From Caldilineaceae bacterium (lineage in GTDB: Bacteria; Chloroflexota; Anaerolineae; Caldilineales; Caldilineaceae), in contig WTGY01000182.1 in NCBI GenBank assembly GCA_011523365.1, forward strand, positions 1-64,000: 64,000 nucleotides of DNA, in the 5' to 3' direction. The translations under genes and the position numbers were made by a program. The notes beneath the pieces are model-generated. The model was not told where the DNA came from. It did no database searches and saw only the letters and a list, made by a program, of their open reading frames with translations. This document shows, piece by piece, positions 53,401 through 60,646 of the stretch. The first letter of the stretch is position 1, and each line of letters begins with the position of its first letter.

Positions 53401-55531
53401 TCGGCAGATTGGTGGCGGTATAACTGAGTGGCGTATCTCCGCCCGTGGCCTCCGGCAACATCTGGCTGAATAACGAGCCCACTTTACCGGTGTACCCCGA
53501 AATGGGGGACAGTTCCGGCATCAGGTCTTCTGCGATTGTGAAGTCAAAGGTCGTGCTAGCTTCGTCGCCATCACTGTCGCGAACCGTGTAGGTCACGGTT
53601 GGAGATTCCACAGTTGTGGGAGTGCCCGTGATCGTGCGTGTGGTCGTGATGAAGGTAAGGCCGGTCGGGAGATTGGTGGCGGTATAGCTTAAGGGTGCAT
53701 CTCCTCCGGTGCCCTCCGGCAGCTGACTGGTGAAGAGACTTCCTTTTCTAGCCGATAAGCCTGAAATCGAGGGGGCGGCCGGCGCGAGATCCGGGTTGAC
53801 GGTAATAGTGAAATCTACGTAGGCCGAGTCGCCGTCGCTATCTGTGACCGTGTATCGCACAGTAGATGGTCCTGTGCCTGTCGGTGTGCCGGCAATCGTG
53901 CGGGTTGTAGTAATAAAGCTCAGACCTTCAGGCAGCCCCGTTGCTCCGTAAGATAGAGTTCCGTCTCCACCGCTCCCTGCAGGCAGCTGCTGGCTAAACG
54001 GCGCATTCTGTTTCGCCGTATAGCCAGGGACGCTTGGCGCCGACGGTGTCAGATCGGGATTGACGGTGATTGTGAATTCGACATAGGCTGAGTCGCCATC
54101 GCTGTCGGTAACCGTGTAGCGGACGGTGGAGGTCCCGGTGCCCGTAGGTGTACCGGCGATTGTGCGGGTTGACTTGGTGAAGAGCAGTCCGGGGGGCAAG
54201 CCGGTAGCGTCGTAGTCCAGCGTACCGTCGCCGCCGGTGCCTACAGGCAGTTGCTGGCTGAAGGGGGAGTTCTGTTTTGCGGTCAGGTTCGACACTGACG
54301 GTGCCGACGGAGTCAGATCAGGGTAGCCAATGATGAAGTCGACCGAACCGGAAATAATTTCATTGCCCGATGAGTTCTTCATCTTGCTAACAATTCTGTA
54401 GCTGCCGGCAGGACAGTCGGAGGGAATCGTTATGCGATTCACATCAGGGTTATGGTTGACAGTTCCTGATACATCCACCCCCCATCCAACCAGACTACCG
54501 CCGCAGTCCATACGACCTACAGCTTGATCTGTGGATGTGTTTGTCATCGTGTCGAGACTTACAACCGCGGTGCCAGGTTGTATGTCGTAGAATTTGAAAA
54601 CGACTTCGAATTCGGTACCTGGAGCAATTGGAGAGGATTCGGACAGGCTGACAGTTACGGACGGGGTGGCGTTTGGGTCCGTGGTGATTTCGAAGTCCTT
54701 GGCATCCGATCCCCGGTATCGTTCGTCGGAGTCTTCCAGTCTTACTATGATCTCGTATTCGTTTGTCGGACAGTCGGCGGTAATGGTGACTGCTTTTTGG
54801 ACAGGGTTTCCGGAGACGCCGTTTAGCGTGAAAGTGTGGGCTCTTTCCAGCCCTGTTCCTTCGCAGATTTCTGCATAGTTGGGGGGATTCCTAGCCATCA
54901 GATAGGCCGTGTAAGTGTAGTCAGCGCCTTGGACCAGGTTATTGAAATTGATGGTTGGATTGAGTGCAGACCCGCGATAGTAGGAAGTTGACGGCATTGC
55001 GATGTTCACAGAGGGGCCCAGGCTAACAGTTATGTCATGTGTGCCGGAGACTATTTCAGTATGGCTGCTCTTGTCCTTTACGCTCACCCTTAACCTGTAG
55101 TTGCCGACCTGACATGTCGTGGTAATTGCAAAGGGGGATGCCCCGTGATCCCATTCGGGTCTGTACCATGTTGTGATGTATTTATTCCCTCCGACCAAGT
55201 CTTCTGCGCAGCCGTCTGCGTTCGTCCACGTGCCGTCAGAGTTACGATCAAAGTAGTACCGGAAGTAAACGCCGAATTTTTTATCGTCATTGGGATCCTG
55301 GGGCATGTTGTGGAATGAAACATGGACCCAGGTCTTGTCTCCCTGGTTCATCGTACTGTCGCCTACAGAAATTGCCACGCGCGGGTTATCCTGTGCCTGA
55401 GCGGCACGCGGTTGCGGCGACACGACGACAGCGAGCAGAGCCAGCAGCATGACGCAGAGGCCGATCAGCGAGCCGATCAGGAACTCTTTCCGCCATTGCA
55501 ATGCTTGTGTTTTTCTGTTGTGTTCGTTCAA
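47411..55531 (-). CDS. Giant secreted/surface protein with Ig-like repeats and SH3b domains
   Basis: A 2706-residue protein. The start is TTG with AGGTGG in front. Residues about 17-47 form a signal anchor or signal peptide (a hydrophobic helix ending PRAAQAQ). Residues 48-404 hold about three Ig-like modules with paired cysteines. Then come 18 putative-Ig (He_PIG/cadherin-like) domains: twelve of exactly 88 residues (405-1460), two more to about 1640, a run of 13 Asn, and four further domains to about 2045. A Gly/Asn/Ser-rich linker follows to about 2127, then five SH3b-like domains with NVRRGPG or similar (about 2130-2567), and an unassigned C-terminus with two Cys. SH3b domains often bind cell walls, so it is probably an adhesin or cell-surface fibre. 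No sortase motif or outer-membrane barrel is seen. Confidence 0.88.
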   Translation of the reverse strand: MNEHNRKTQALQWRKEFLIGSLIGLCVMLLALLAVVVSPQPRAAQAQDNPRVAISVGDSTMNQGDKTWVHVSFHNMPQDPNDDKKFGVYFRYYFDRNSDGTWTNADGCAEDLVGGNKYITTWYRPEWDHGASPFAITTTCQVGNYRLRVSVKDKSSHTEIVSGTHDITVSLGPSVNIAMPSTSYYRGSALNPTINFNNLVQGADYTYTAYLMARNPPNYAEICEGTGLERAHTFTLNGVSGNPVQKAVTITADCPTNEYEIIVRLEDSDERYRGSDAKDFEITTDPNATPSVTVSLSESSPIAPGTEFEVVFKFYDIQPGTAVVSLDTMTNTSTDQAVGRMDCGGSLVGWGVDVSGTVNHNPDVNRITIPSDCPAGSYRIVSKMKNSSGNEIISGSVDFIIGYPDLTPSAPSVSNLTAKQNSPFSQQLPVGTGGDGTLDYDATGLPPGLLFTKSTRTIAGTPTGTGTSTVRYTVTDSDGDSAYVEFTITVNPDLTPSAPSVPGYTAKQNAPFSQQLPAGSGGDGTLSYGATGLPEGLSFITTTRTIAGTPTGTGPSTVRYTVTDSDGDSAYVDFTITVNPDLAPAAPSISGLSARKGSLFTSQLPEGTGGDAPLSYTATNLPTGLTFITTTRTITGTPTTVESPTVTYTVRDSDGDEASTTFDFTIAEDLMPELSPISGYTGKVGSLFSQMLPEATGGDTPLSYTATNLPTGLTFITSTRTITGTPESQEAPTVTYTVRDSDGDSDYVEFTITVNPNLTPSAPSVSTLTATQNAPFSHQLPEGSGGDGTLSYRATGLPDGLLFTETNRTIAGTPTGHGSFTVRYTVTDSDDDSDYVEFTITVNQDLAPTAPSISAISARKGSLFTRQLPEGTGGDAPLSYNATNLPTGLTFITTTRTITGTPTTEQTPTVTYTVRDADGDEASTTFVFTIAADLMPTLPSLSGYSARVDSPFSQLLPEATSGDPPLDYTATNLPTGLSFITSTRTIQGTPSAVESPTVTYTVRDEDGDEDSKTFSITVAADLKPSLPTISGYTGRVGSPFSQELPAATGGDSPLEYFATDLPAGLSFIKSTRTIQGTPTEAESPTVTYTVRDEDGDEDSKTFVLTVAADLKPVLPTISGYTGRVGSPFSQELPAATSGDLPLSYTAINLPTGLSFITSTRTIQGTPSTQHAPVVTYTVRDEDGDEHSTTFAITVAADLKPQLPNVSAYTVKVDSSVSQVLPAATGGDLPLSYTATNLPTGLTFITSTHTIQGTPTTVESKTVTYTVRDEDGDEDTKTFLFTVAADLTPTLSTISGFTVKVNSPFSQVLPAAAGGDLPLSYTATNLPAGLRFITTTRTISGTPTTVQSPTVTYTVTDEDGDEDTTTFVFTVAADLAPTLPTVSGFTARVGSPFSQVLPEAAGGDPPLSYTATDLPTGLSFINSTRTISGTPESVESPTVTYTVRDDDGDEDSKTFTLTVEADNQPSEPSIDDMHLKIGSLLRAELPVGSNGDPPYTYTISTLPSGLHFDPVTRILSGRPDSAGSTAVTYTVIDEDFDSAAVDFTINVHTLPVLQTISDTSGMKDDLFTLQLPEATGGLPPLAYSATGLPAGLQFITETRTVSGTLTQVEIANVTYTVTDADDDQDSVMFKITVTDLDQSLVGNNNNNNNNNNNNNGNNGDNGGGTQNPPVLPALTLSDTTGFTLTVGEPFTQQLPAANGGTSPYRYAVTALPAGLTFNESSHTLSGTPIAVGTTDVTYTATDANNNQVRDDFTITVNPAPLTLMVPTGFSATVGQLFTQQLPEAGGGSSPYAYGVTTLPDGLTFEHATRTITGMPSTAVTKVITYSVSDGNRNTARDTFTITVNEAQPDQPVGTEDEGITPGSLQLSVGVTKEFAATVGVLFTQPLPAASGGSSPYAYGVTILPDGLSFEHASRTITGTPTTAETRIVTYSVTDGTRASARDTFTITVSASPNGQPGGTGGGSTQDPLQLSLGDTNEFSATVGTLFTQQLPAASGGYSPYAYGVTTLPAGLSFVNGTRTITGTPTQAETKVVTYSVSDGAQASASDTFTITVSAGQSGPPGQPGNNGGNQGGKSPGGNPGSGNQGGGGNSGSKKNSGGGGSNNQQKYVPPASSPPPSQQQHWSPSPVPVAITLPPWLNVRRGPGLDYEVTATVPAGTRGNIYGRDPADVWFQVQIDAVSNMVWVCQNFTRVEGALDGVRFLERWEINLIPKPADGPIATTTPAIMNVRAGPGLTYRILTTVPRGTQATIIGIGPNAEWYKVELDALTTPAWIYAGLTTVKGFLGGVRQYTSAEVDDYASTEVDGNDSCSANPVAVTSPAVLNVRRGPGTEYEIVTTVPQGTRAEIVGIDPQEEWLLVELPSLAEPAWIYRNLTTVIGSLAGVRRIGSGQVSQPETPTNVDRPIAVTYPSRVNIRVGPAVTYGILKVVSQGTRARIVGLSPDENWYLVEIDGLSQLGWIREDLTVLVGNLYNVKRITSAEIAMLPVAIVATPVLNVRSGPGTGYSLVTTISEGTWAQIIGVNAQTDWLQIRLAGTTGLTWVYRDLTNLAGLLPGVTRLSSSTVSAPDDDLTVHATTLLESASTVESANRQHIAVNSITIELSLPQDGRINLEVSWNDANACSDLYNLYYRSGTESNNYFSLENAVVATAPNAKSLSFLTLPQRSLISAWCGTNSSGRQIAEVRIDTREEGTYSSLPSQPETGTVASVP
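50570..50608 (-). repeat. Asn-codon microsatellite (13 codons)
   Basis: Thirteen consecutive AAC/AAT codons lie in the giant gene, after the fourteenth Ig-like domain. Gain or loss of whole units keeps the frame, so this would change linker length and would not switch the gene off. Confidence 0.85.
51152..54319 (-). repeat. Twelve tandem 264-bp units in the giant gene
   Basis: The DNA encoding residues 405-1460 is 3168 bp, exactly twelve units of 264 bp. Each codes for one Ig-like domain built around GTGGD-type turns, LPxGLxFI, TRTIxGTP and YTVxDxDGD. Units 2-4 resemble units 5-7 one to one, so a three-unit block of 792 bp seems to have been duplicated. Confidence 0.85.
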
Positions 55532-55584
55532 GACCCACCTGTTCCTGGCGGCGAATGCAAAAATGCCGCACGATCCTCAGTGAA

Positions 55585-55614
55585 AATTTATGTTATCCAC
55601 ATTGGCGGTGTCAA
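55585..55614 (-). promoter_or_regulatory. Candidate promoter of the giant surface protein gene
   Basis: A perfect TTGACA (55614-55609, minus strand) is followed 18 bases later by a weak -10, TAAATT (55590-55585). The start would be near 55578, about 47 bases before the TTG start codon. From 55615 to about 56138 I see no gene. Confidence 0.45.
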
Positions 55615-56141
55615 ACGGTTGGGCGATTTCGCCAGGCGGGCACTGGCGGCGGAATAATTCTCGTTGTCTTGCGTCCAAAACGGGCCGTCTACCAGAGTAA
55701 ATTGGGCCAGATGGGCTTCATGAAATTCTCAGTTCCAGATGCTCAGTCAGGTGGATTTTTCATCCAATCTGAAGTAGACGATCCTTATACGTAGGCTGGG
55801 CGTATAGGAAATGTACAGCGTTCATTATGCGGCCGTTCAGACGTGCAAGACCGGCCGGATCCGAAGGTGGGACTGGTGGTGCCGCAGACCACAGTCGAAG
55901 ACGGCCAGCATTTCAAGCATTTTTGGGCTTCCTCCGCTACGTGATGAACTGCCTACGGGCCAGATCGATCCGTGAATTCATGCGATGGGTCGCAAAGTAC
56001 ACCAAAGGTTGCCCGGTTAGTCCTTGCGAGAATGAGCGGTTCTGACGCACGTTGTTCTCGCAGATCGCAGTTCAGCCAGAAGTCAAGGAACCCTTGTGAC
56101 AGCGTTACCTGGATCTGTTTACCTGTTCTTGGGGAGTCGCA

Positions 56142-56466
56142 GGGCAGGCACAAGGCCTGCCCCTACAGAGAGTTGATGGGGCTGGCGGGTCGTGGTCTGG
56201 CTGGACACTTTCGATTAGGCACCTGTCACAAATTTCGACACCCGGTCGATGAGGCACGGCATGGTTTAGGGGGGGCGTTGCGGGGGCGGAGCCCCCGCAC
56301 AAGGGAGGGCCGAATAGGCCCAACCGCCCAAATGCGAGGAGAGAGGGGGGAGGAGAGAGTAGTGAGGAACACCACTTCATTTGCAGGCAATTGGAAAGTG
56401 AACTGACCGTGGCCTGGTTACTTCCAGAGGTATGCTGCTGCTGGTCTCCATTTTTGGGATGCACCC
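56142..56466 (+). repeat. Left-truncated copy of the MITE-like element (copy E)
   Basis: Aligned with elements B and D from an internal point. It begins with the palindrome GGGCAGGC-ACAAG-GCCTGCCC (56142-56162) and holds the core at 56271-56330. It ends with GGGATGCACCC at 56466, exactly 195 bases after the core start, as in the full copies. The left inverted repeat is missing. The lysine operon promoter begins 16 bases after it. Confidence 0.8.
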
Positions 56467-56481
56467 GACTGATAGGCGGAT

Positions 56482-56510
56482 TTGACTTTGTCGTCTTTGT
56501 TCAGTACTAT
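56482..56510 (+). promoter_or_regulatory. Promoter of the lysine operon
   Basis: TTGACT at 56482-56487, a 17-base spacer and TACTAT at 56505-56510. Start near 56517, leaving a leader of about 245 bases before the first ATG at 56762. Confidence 0.65.
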
Positions 56511-56588
56511 TGAGCCTTGTTGGATATCTGCAGGCAAGAAGAGGCCGCGTAGAGTTTGCGGCCTGACTGGCAATCAGACGTACAACCG

Positions 56589-56654
56589 ATGAGAAACACG
56601 GATATAGTGTTCCTGTTGACCTGCATAAAGAGCGAGAAGCGGAATCCAGACTGA
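56589..56654 (+). CDS. Possible 21-residue leader peptide
   Basis: A short frame in the lysine operon leader reads from ATG at 56589 to TGA at 56654. It codes for two closely spaced lysines (IKSEKRN) near its end, ahead of the terminator. There is no clear ribosome-binding site, and two Lys codons are few for classical attenuation, so this is a weak call. Confidence 0.25.
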   Translation: MRNTDIVFLLTCIKSEKRNPD

Positions 56655-56697
56655 CCTGTCTGTTGTTTGCGCCTGCTCAGACGATGCAACCGTAGCG

Positions 56698-56731
56698 ACC
56701 GGCCAATCCAGACAGGGTGGGCCGGTTTTTT
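56698..56731 (+). terminator. Intrinsic terminator inside the lysine operon leader
   Basis: ACCGGCC (56698-56704) pairs with GGCCGGT (56720-56726), and TTTTTT runs at 56726-56731. It stands 30 bases before the first gene, so it can act as an attenuator. Its loop contains CAGACAGG (56709-56716), complementary to CCTGTCTG at 56655-56662. Confidence 0.7.
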
Positions 56732-56761
56732 GTTGCCCTAAAGTTTGTTGGGAGCGCGAGC

Positions 56762-57919
56762 ATGAGTCTTGAAGAGTTTGCCATAATTGAATCGACGCTG
56801 AGAGAGGGTGAGCAGTTTGCCAATGCGTTTTTCGACAGCGGGCAGAAGGACGAGATTGCCCGCCTGCTGGATGCCTTTGGCGTCGAGTACCTGGAGTTGA
56901 CGTCGCCGGCAGCCAGTCCGCAGAGTCGCGCCGACTGTACGCGCATTGCCGGGATGGGGTTGGGAGCAAAGCTGCTTACACACACACGTTGCCATCTGGA
57001 CGATGCCAGGCTGGCGGTGGACACGGGCGTTGACGGCATTGACGTCCTCTTTGGCACCAGCAGTTATCTGCGCGAGTTTTCGCATGGCAAGTCGATCCGC
57101 GAGATTATAGACAGTGCGGTGCAGGTAATTGAATTCATCAAGAGCCAGGGATTGGAGGTTCGGTTCAGCAGCGAGGACTCATTCCGCAGCGACCTGGTGG
57201 ATCTGTTGACCGTATACCGAGAGGTCGATCAGATTGGGGTTAACAGAGTCGGGATTGCCGACACGGTGGGAATCGCAACTCCATTGCAGGTTCATGACCT
57301 GGTACGGACGCTGAGGGGCGTCGTCTCATGCGATATCGAATTTCACGGTCACAACGATACGGGCTGCGCTATTGCTAATTCCTACTGTGCTTTGGCGGCC
57401 GGTGCGACCCACGTGGACACGTCAGTGCTGGGGATTGGCGAGCGCAATGGTATTACGCCGCTGGGGGGCCTTGTGGCGCGCATGTACGCACTCGACCCGG
57501 AGCAGATTCGCAGCAAGTATAGACTGCCGATGCTGCGTGAAGTGGAGAACTTTGTGGCCGAGATCGTGGGTGTCGACGTGCCCTTTAACAACTACATTAC
57601 GGGTTACACGGCGTTCACGCATAAGGCGGGGATTCACGCCAAGGCGATCCTGAATAACCCGGACACGTACGAGATCCTGGACCCTGAGGACTTTGGTCTG
57701 ACCCGCTATCTGCACATTGCGCACCGACTTACCGGTTGGAACGCGGTCAAACAACGTGCTGAGCAGCTGCAGCTGGACCTGACCGATCCGCAGGTGAAAG
57801 AGGTTACGGCGCACATAAAGGAGGAGGCAGACCAGCGTAAGTTGAGCCTGGACGATGTGGACGTGTTGCTGCGCGAGTACCACAGCCGGGCAGTGACGGT
57901 ACCTTCGCCGCCTGTATAA
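56762..57919 (+). CDS. hcs: Homocitrate synthase
   Basis: First enzyme of the alpha-aminoadipate route to lysine: acetyl-CoA + 2-oxoglutarate to homocitrate. The HMGL-like TIM barrel begins [12 protein letters not shown] (catalytic Arg/Glu region). Metal ligands are in [19 protein letters not shown], and [13 protein letters not shown] is characteristic of homocitrate synthases, not isopropylmalate synthases. [17 protein letters not shown] follows. The frame extends to 56717, but GGGAG before the ATG at 56762 sets 385 residues. No C-terminal LeuA regulatory domain is present. It is the first gene of the operon, behind a leader terminator. Confidence 0.9.
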   Translation: MSLEEFAIIESTLREGEQFANAFFDSGQKDEIARLLDAFGVEYLELTSPAASPQSRADCTRIAGMGLGAKLLTHTRCHLDDARLAVDTGVDGIDVLFGTSSYLREFSHGKSIREIIDSAVQVIEFIKSQGLEVRFSSEDSFRSDLVDLLTVYREVDQIGVNRVGIADTVGIATPLQVHDLVRTLRGVVSCDIEFHGHNDTGCAIANSYCALAAGATHVDTSVLGIGERNGITPLGGLVARMYALDPEQIRSKYRLPMLREVENFVAEIVGVDVPFNNYITGYTAFTHKAGIHAKAILNNPDTYEILDPEDFGLTRYLHIAHRLTGWNAVKQRAEQLQLDLTDPQVKEVTAHIKEEADQRKLSLDDVDVLLREYHSRAVTVPSPPV

Positions 57920-57930
57920 GGGGACTGGAG

Positions 57931-59298
57931 ATGGGCAAGCATTCGACTTCCCAAGAAACGGTGGGCCAGGCGGCTTCTGGCCGTAACGAAGCTCAGACAT
58001 TTGCACAGAAAGCGCTTGCGCGGGCTGCCGGGTGTGAGACTGTAGAAGTCGGGGAGGTCGTGGACGTGCGCCCTGACGTCGTGCTAAGCCACGACAATAC
58101 GGCGGCGATCCGGGAGATATGGCAGCAATTCGGTCTGGAGCGGGTAGCTACGCCGGAAAAGCTGGCGATCACGCTCGACCATGCGGTGCCGGCGCCGACA
58201 ACACGGCATGCGCAGAATCACGCAGAGATTCGCGAATTTGTGCGGGAGCAGGGCATACGTCACTTTTTTGAGGTGGGGAGGGGGATTTGCCACCAGGTTC
58301 TCAGCGAAGAGGCGCTGGTGCTGCCGGGGCAGACGATCCTGGGCGCGGACAGCCACACTCCGCACTTCGGCTGGTTGGGGGCATTCGGTGCAGGCATAGG
58401 CCGCAGCGAGGTTGCGGCTCTGTGGGCTACCGGGGAGTTATGGCTGCGGGTGCCGGAGTCGATAAAAGTCGTTTTGGAGGGTGAACTGCCGAAGGGCGTT
58501 ACGGCGAAGGACTTCGCACTGCGTATTATCGGGGACTGGGGCGCTGACGGCGGGCTGTACAGTTCAGTCGAGTTCAGTGGCAGCGGCATAGGGGCATTGA
58601 GCATCGATTCGAGGATGGCCCTGGCCAATATGATGGCCGAGTTTGGCGCAAAGTCGTCGTATATCGCTCCGGACGGCAAGACACGGTCCTACCTGGTGTC
58701 CGCCCTGGAGAGGAGGGCGAAGAGTGAGAAGGATGCGGGAATCGCTGAAGACTATTCAGTACGTTTTGCTGATTCGCAGCTCTTTCCTGATGAGGGAGCC
58801 GTGTACGCCACCACCTACGGCTACAACGCCGATGACCTGGAGCCGACCGTGTCGTGCCCGCACACTGTGGACAATGTGGCACCGCTGTCGGCTGTGGCGG
58901 GGACAGAGGTGCAGCAGGCGTTCATCGGGACATGCACAAACGGGCGACTTGAAGATCTGGCCGAGGCTGCGGAGATTGTGCATGGCCGCCAAGTGGCCGC
59001 AGGTACACGACTGCTGGTGATTCCCGCTTCGAGCCTGGTGTTGCAGGAGGCCTTGGAGCGGGGTTACATTCAGGCGCTCATAGCAGCGGGCGCCGCAATT
59101 GGAACGCCGGGGTGCGGACCCTGCATGGGTAACCACATGGGTGTGCCGGCAACAGGGGAAGTGACGATTTCGAGCGCCAACCGCAATTTTCGCGGGCGCA
59201 TGGGTACGACGGAGGCCGAGATCTATCTGGCGAGTCCGGCGGTGGTGGCTGCATCGGCGGTTGCGGGCAGGATTGCCGATCCCAGGGACATTTTGTAA
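57931..59298 (+). CDS. lysT: Homoaconitase large subunit
   Basis: Large, iron-sulfur-carrying subunit of the aconitase-family isomerase that turns homocitrate into homoisocitrate through homoaconitate. [54 protein letters not shown] and [14 protein letters not shown] are the expected blocks, with the three cluster cysteines in CTNGR and CGPC. The 455 residues are a little longer than archaeal LeuC-type large subunits (about 420). LeuC (isopropylmalate isomerase) is the alternative, but the neighbours (homocitrate synthase, LysW, LysX) point to the lysine route. GGGGACTGGAG stands right before the ATG. Confidence 0.85.
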   Translation: MGKHSTSQETVGQAASGRNEAQTFAQKALARAAGCETVEVGEVVDVRPDVVLSHDNTAAIREIWQQFGLERVATPEKLAITLDHAVPAPTTRHAQNHAEIREFVREQGIRHFFEVGRGICHQVLSEEALVLPGQTILGADSHTPHFGWLGAFGAGIGRSEVAALWATGELWLRVPESIKVVLEGELPKGVTAKDFALRIIGDWGADGGLYSSVEFSGSGIGALSIDSRMALANMMAEFGAKSSYIAPDGKTRSYLVSALERRAKSEKDAGIAEDYSVRFADSQLFPDEGAVYATTYGYNADDLEPTVSCPHTVDNVAPLSAVAGTEVQQAFIGTCTNGRLEDLAEAAEIVHGRQVAAGTRLLVIPASSLVLQEALERGYIQALIAAGAAIGTPGCGPCMGNHMGVPATGEVTISSANRNFRGRMGTTEAEIYLASPAVVAASAVAGRIADPRDIL

Positions 59299-59383
59299 GT
59301 AGAGCCAGGGTGGGAAAGAGCGTCTCTCCGGGGGACGCGTTAGAATGGGCAGCTTGTCGTATCTCGACGGATGGAGGAAACAG

Positions 59384-59887
59384 GTGATTCGGGGCAGGGT
59401 CTGGAAGTACGGGGACAACGTCAATACTGATGTACTGTTTCCGGGCAAGTATACGTATACGGCCAAAGGACGGGACGAGATTGCCAGTCATGCGCTGGAG
59501 GACCTGGATCCTGATTTCGCGTCCAACGTGGGCGTAGGGGACGTGATCGTAGGGGGCCGCAATTTTGGTTGCGGGTCCAGCCGTGAGCAGGCGGTGACAT
59601 GCCTGGTGTACAACGGGGTCAGCGCGGTGATTGCGGAGAGCTTTGCGCGGATTTTCTATCGCAACGCCATTAACAACGGGTTGCTCGCAATCGTCTGCCC
59701 TGAGGCCGCGCAGGCGATCCAAGGGCAGGAGTATGTCGCGGTTGACTTGGAGGGGAGGGTAATCGAGTGTGCCTCCGGACGGTTTGCGTTCCCGCCGCTG
59801 AGCACAACCGTGCAGGAGATTCTGGAGGCAGGGGGCCTGGTCGAACAGGTCAAGCGGAGACTTGCGTCGGCGCGTTCGGCTTCCTGA
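59384..59887 (+). CDS. lysU: Homoaconitase small subunit
   Basis: Small swivel-domain subunit that completes the active site of the large subunit. [36 protein letters not shown] and [17 protein letters not shown] are the family's hallmark motifs. The frame opens at 59345, but GGAGG at 59373-59377 lies six bases before the GTG at 59384. That start gives 167 residues, the usual length (163-170), and matches the family's N-terminus. The product is very likely bound to the preceding subunit. Confidence 0.88.
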   Translation: MIRGRVWKYGDNVNTDVLFPGKYTYTAKGRDEIASHALEDLDPDFASNVGVGDVIVGGRNFGCGSSREQAVTCLVYNGVSAVIAESFARIFYRNAINNGLLAIVCPEAAQAIQGQEYVAVDLEGRVIECASGRFAFPPLSTTVQEILEAGGLVEQVKRRLASARSAS

Positions 59888-59932
59888 GCGAGTTCGAGTG
59901 CAGTCTCAGGAACCGGAAGCGTATTGTTGCCA

Positions 59933-60394
59933 ATGCAGTTGCCAAAGTTAGCAAGGTTTCTGCATTTCTTTCAACGGCTGCAGTGGCGACTGGCTGGACC
60001 AACGACTGTGGGCGTGAGGCTGCTGGCGGTCAAGGAAGGAGAGGTTCTACTGGTCAAGCACACCTATCTTGACGGTTGGTATCTTCCCGGGGGCGGTGTG
60101 CAGCCAGGAGAGACCTTGGGAGATGCCATCGCACGGGAGGCTGCCGAGGAGGCGGGTGTCGAATTGCAGGCGTTGCGGCTTTTCGGCGTTTACAGCAGTT
60201 TTCTTGAAGGGAAGAGCGACCATATTGTCGTCTTTGTGTGCGAGGCGTTTACCTGGAGAAAGGTTAGTAGCCGGGAAATCGAGAGCGTCGACTGTTTCGC
60301 TCTTGGCGAACTGCCTGAGGGCACTTCTCCCGGCACACGCAGGCGAATCGCAGAGTATGCGGCCGGCGAGCAGGCCGTTTCGGCGCCCTGGTAA
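59933..60394 (+). CDS. NUDIX hydrolase
   Basis: Hydrolase of nucleoside diphosphate derivatives, 153 residues. The Nudix box is complete: GGGVQPGETLGDAIAREAAE continuing to EAGV, which fits G-x5-E-x7-R-E-U-x-E-E-x-G-U. KHTYLDGWYLPGG precedes it. The substrate cannot be told. Its place between homoaconitase and LysW is unexpected for lysine synthesis, so it may be a housekeeping or acyl-phosphate/nucleotide clean-up enzyme that happens to be in the operon. A TTG at 59924 is also in frame; I use the ATG at 59933. Confidence 0.88.
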   Translation: MQLPKLARFLHFFQRLQWRLAGPTTVGVRLLAVKEGEVLLVKHTYLDGWYLPGGGVQPGETLGDAIAREAAEEAGVELQALRLFGVYSSFLEGKSDHIVVFVCEAFTWRKVSSREIESVDCFALGELPEGTSPGTRRRIAEYAAGEQAVSAPW

Positions 60395-60455
60395 GCATTC
60401 ATGAGTTGGAATTCATTTCAGTCAGAAAAATCAGTAACAGATCAGGAGAAGCAGC

Positions 60456-60641
60456 ATGGCAGTTCAAACCGTTACCGCTGTGGCCGAATGTCCGGAGTGC
60501 TTCGGCGAGGTCGAACTTAACGACGTGATGGAGAACGAAATCGTGCAGTGCGGCGAGTGCGGCGTGGACCTGGAGGTTGTCGGTCTCGACCCCGTGGCGC
60601 TGGACATGGCACCGGAAGAAGATGAGGACTGGGGGGAATAG
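60456..60641 (+). CDS. lysW: Amino-group carrier protein LysW
   Basis: Acidic carrier of 61 residues. The alpha-amino group of aminoadipate is bound to the gamma-carboxyl of its last Glu, and the substrate is then carried through the pathway. Two zinc-binding Cys pairs, CPEC and CGEC, and the C-terminal EDEDWGE are exactly the LysW signature. GGAGAAG precedes the ATG. LysX begins five bases after the stop, as is common for this pair. Confidence 0.95.
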   Translation: MAVQTVTAVAECPECFGEVELNDVMENEIVQCGECGVDLEVVGLDPVALDMAPEEDEDWGE

Positions 60642-60646
60642 TACCG

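Noticed and set aside
56517-56697. Lysine riboswitch in the leader
   Set aside because: A hairpin AGGCCGC/GCGGCCT exists, but the conserved L-box core motifs could not be found by eye. A covariance search would decide.
56698-56731. T-box reading of the lysine leader (CAGGGTGG resembles the T-box core)
   Set aside because: Only part of the 14-base T-box consensus matches, the T run follows immediately, and I cannot place a specifier loop. I keep it as a plain attenuator.
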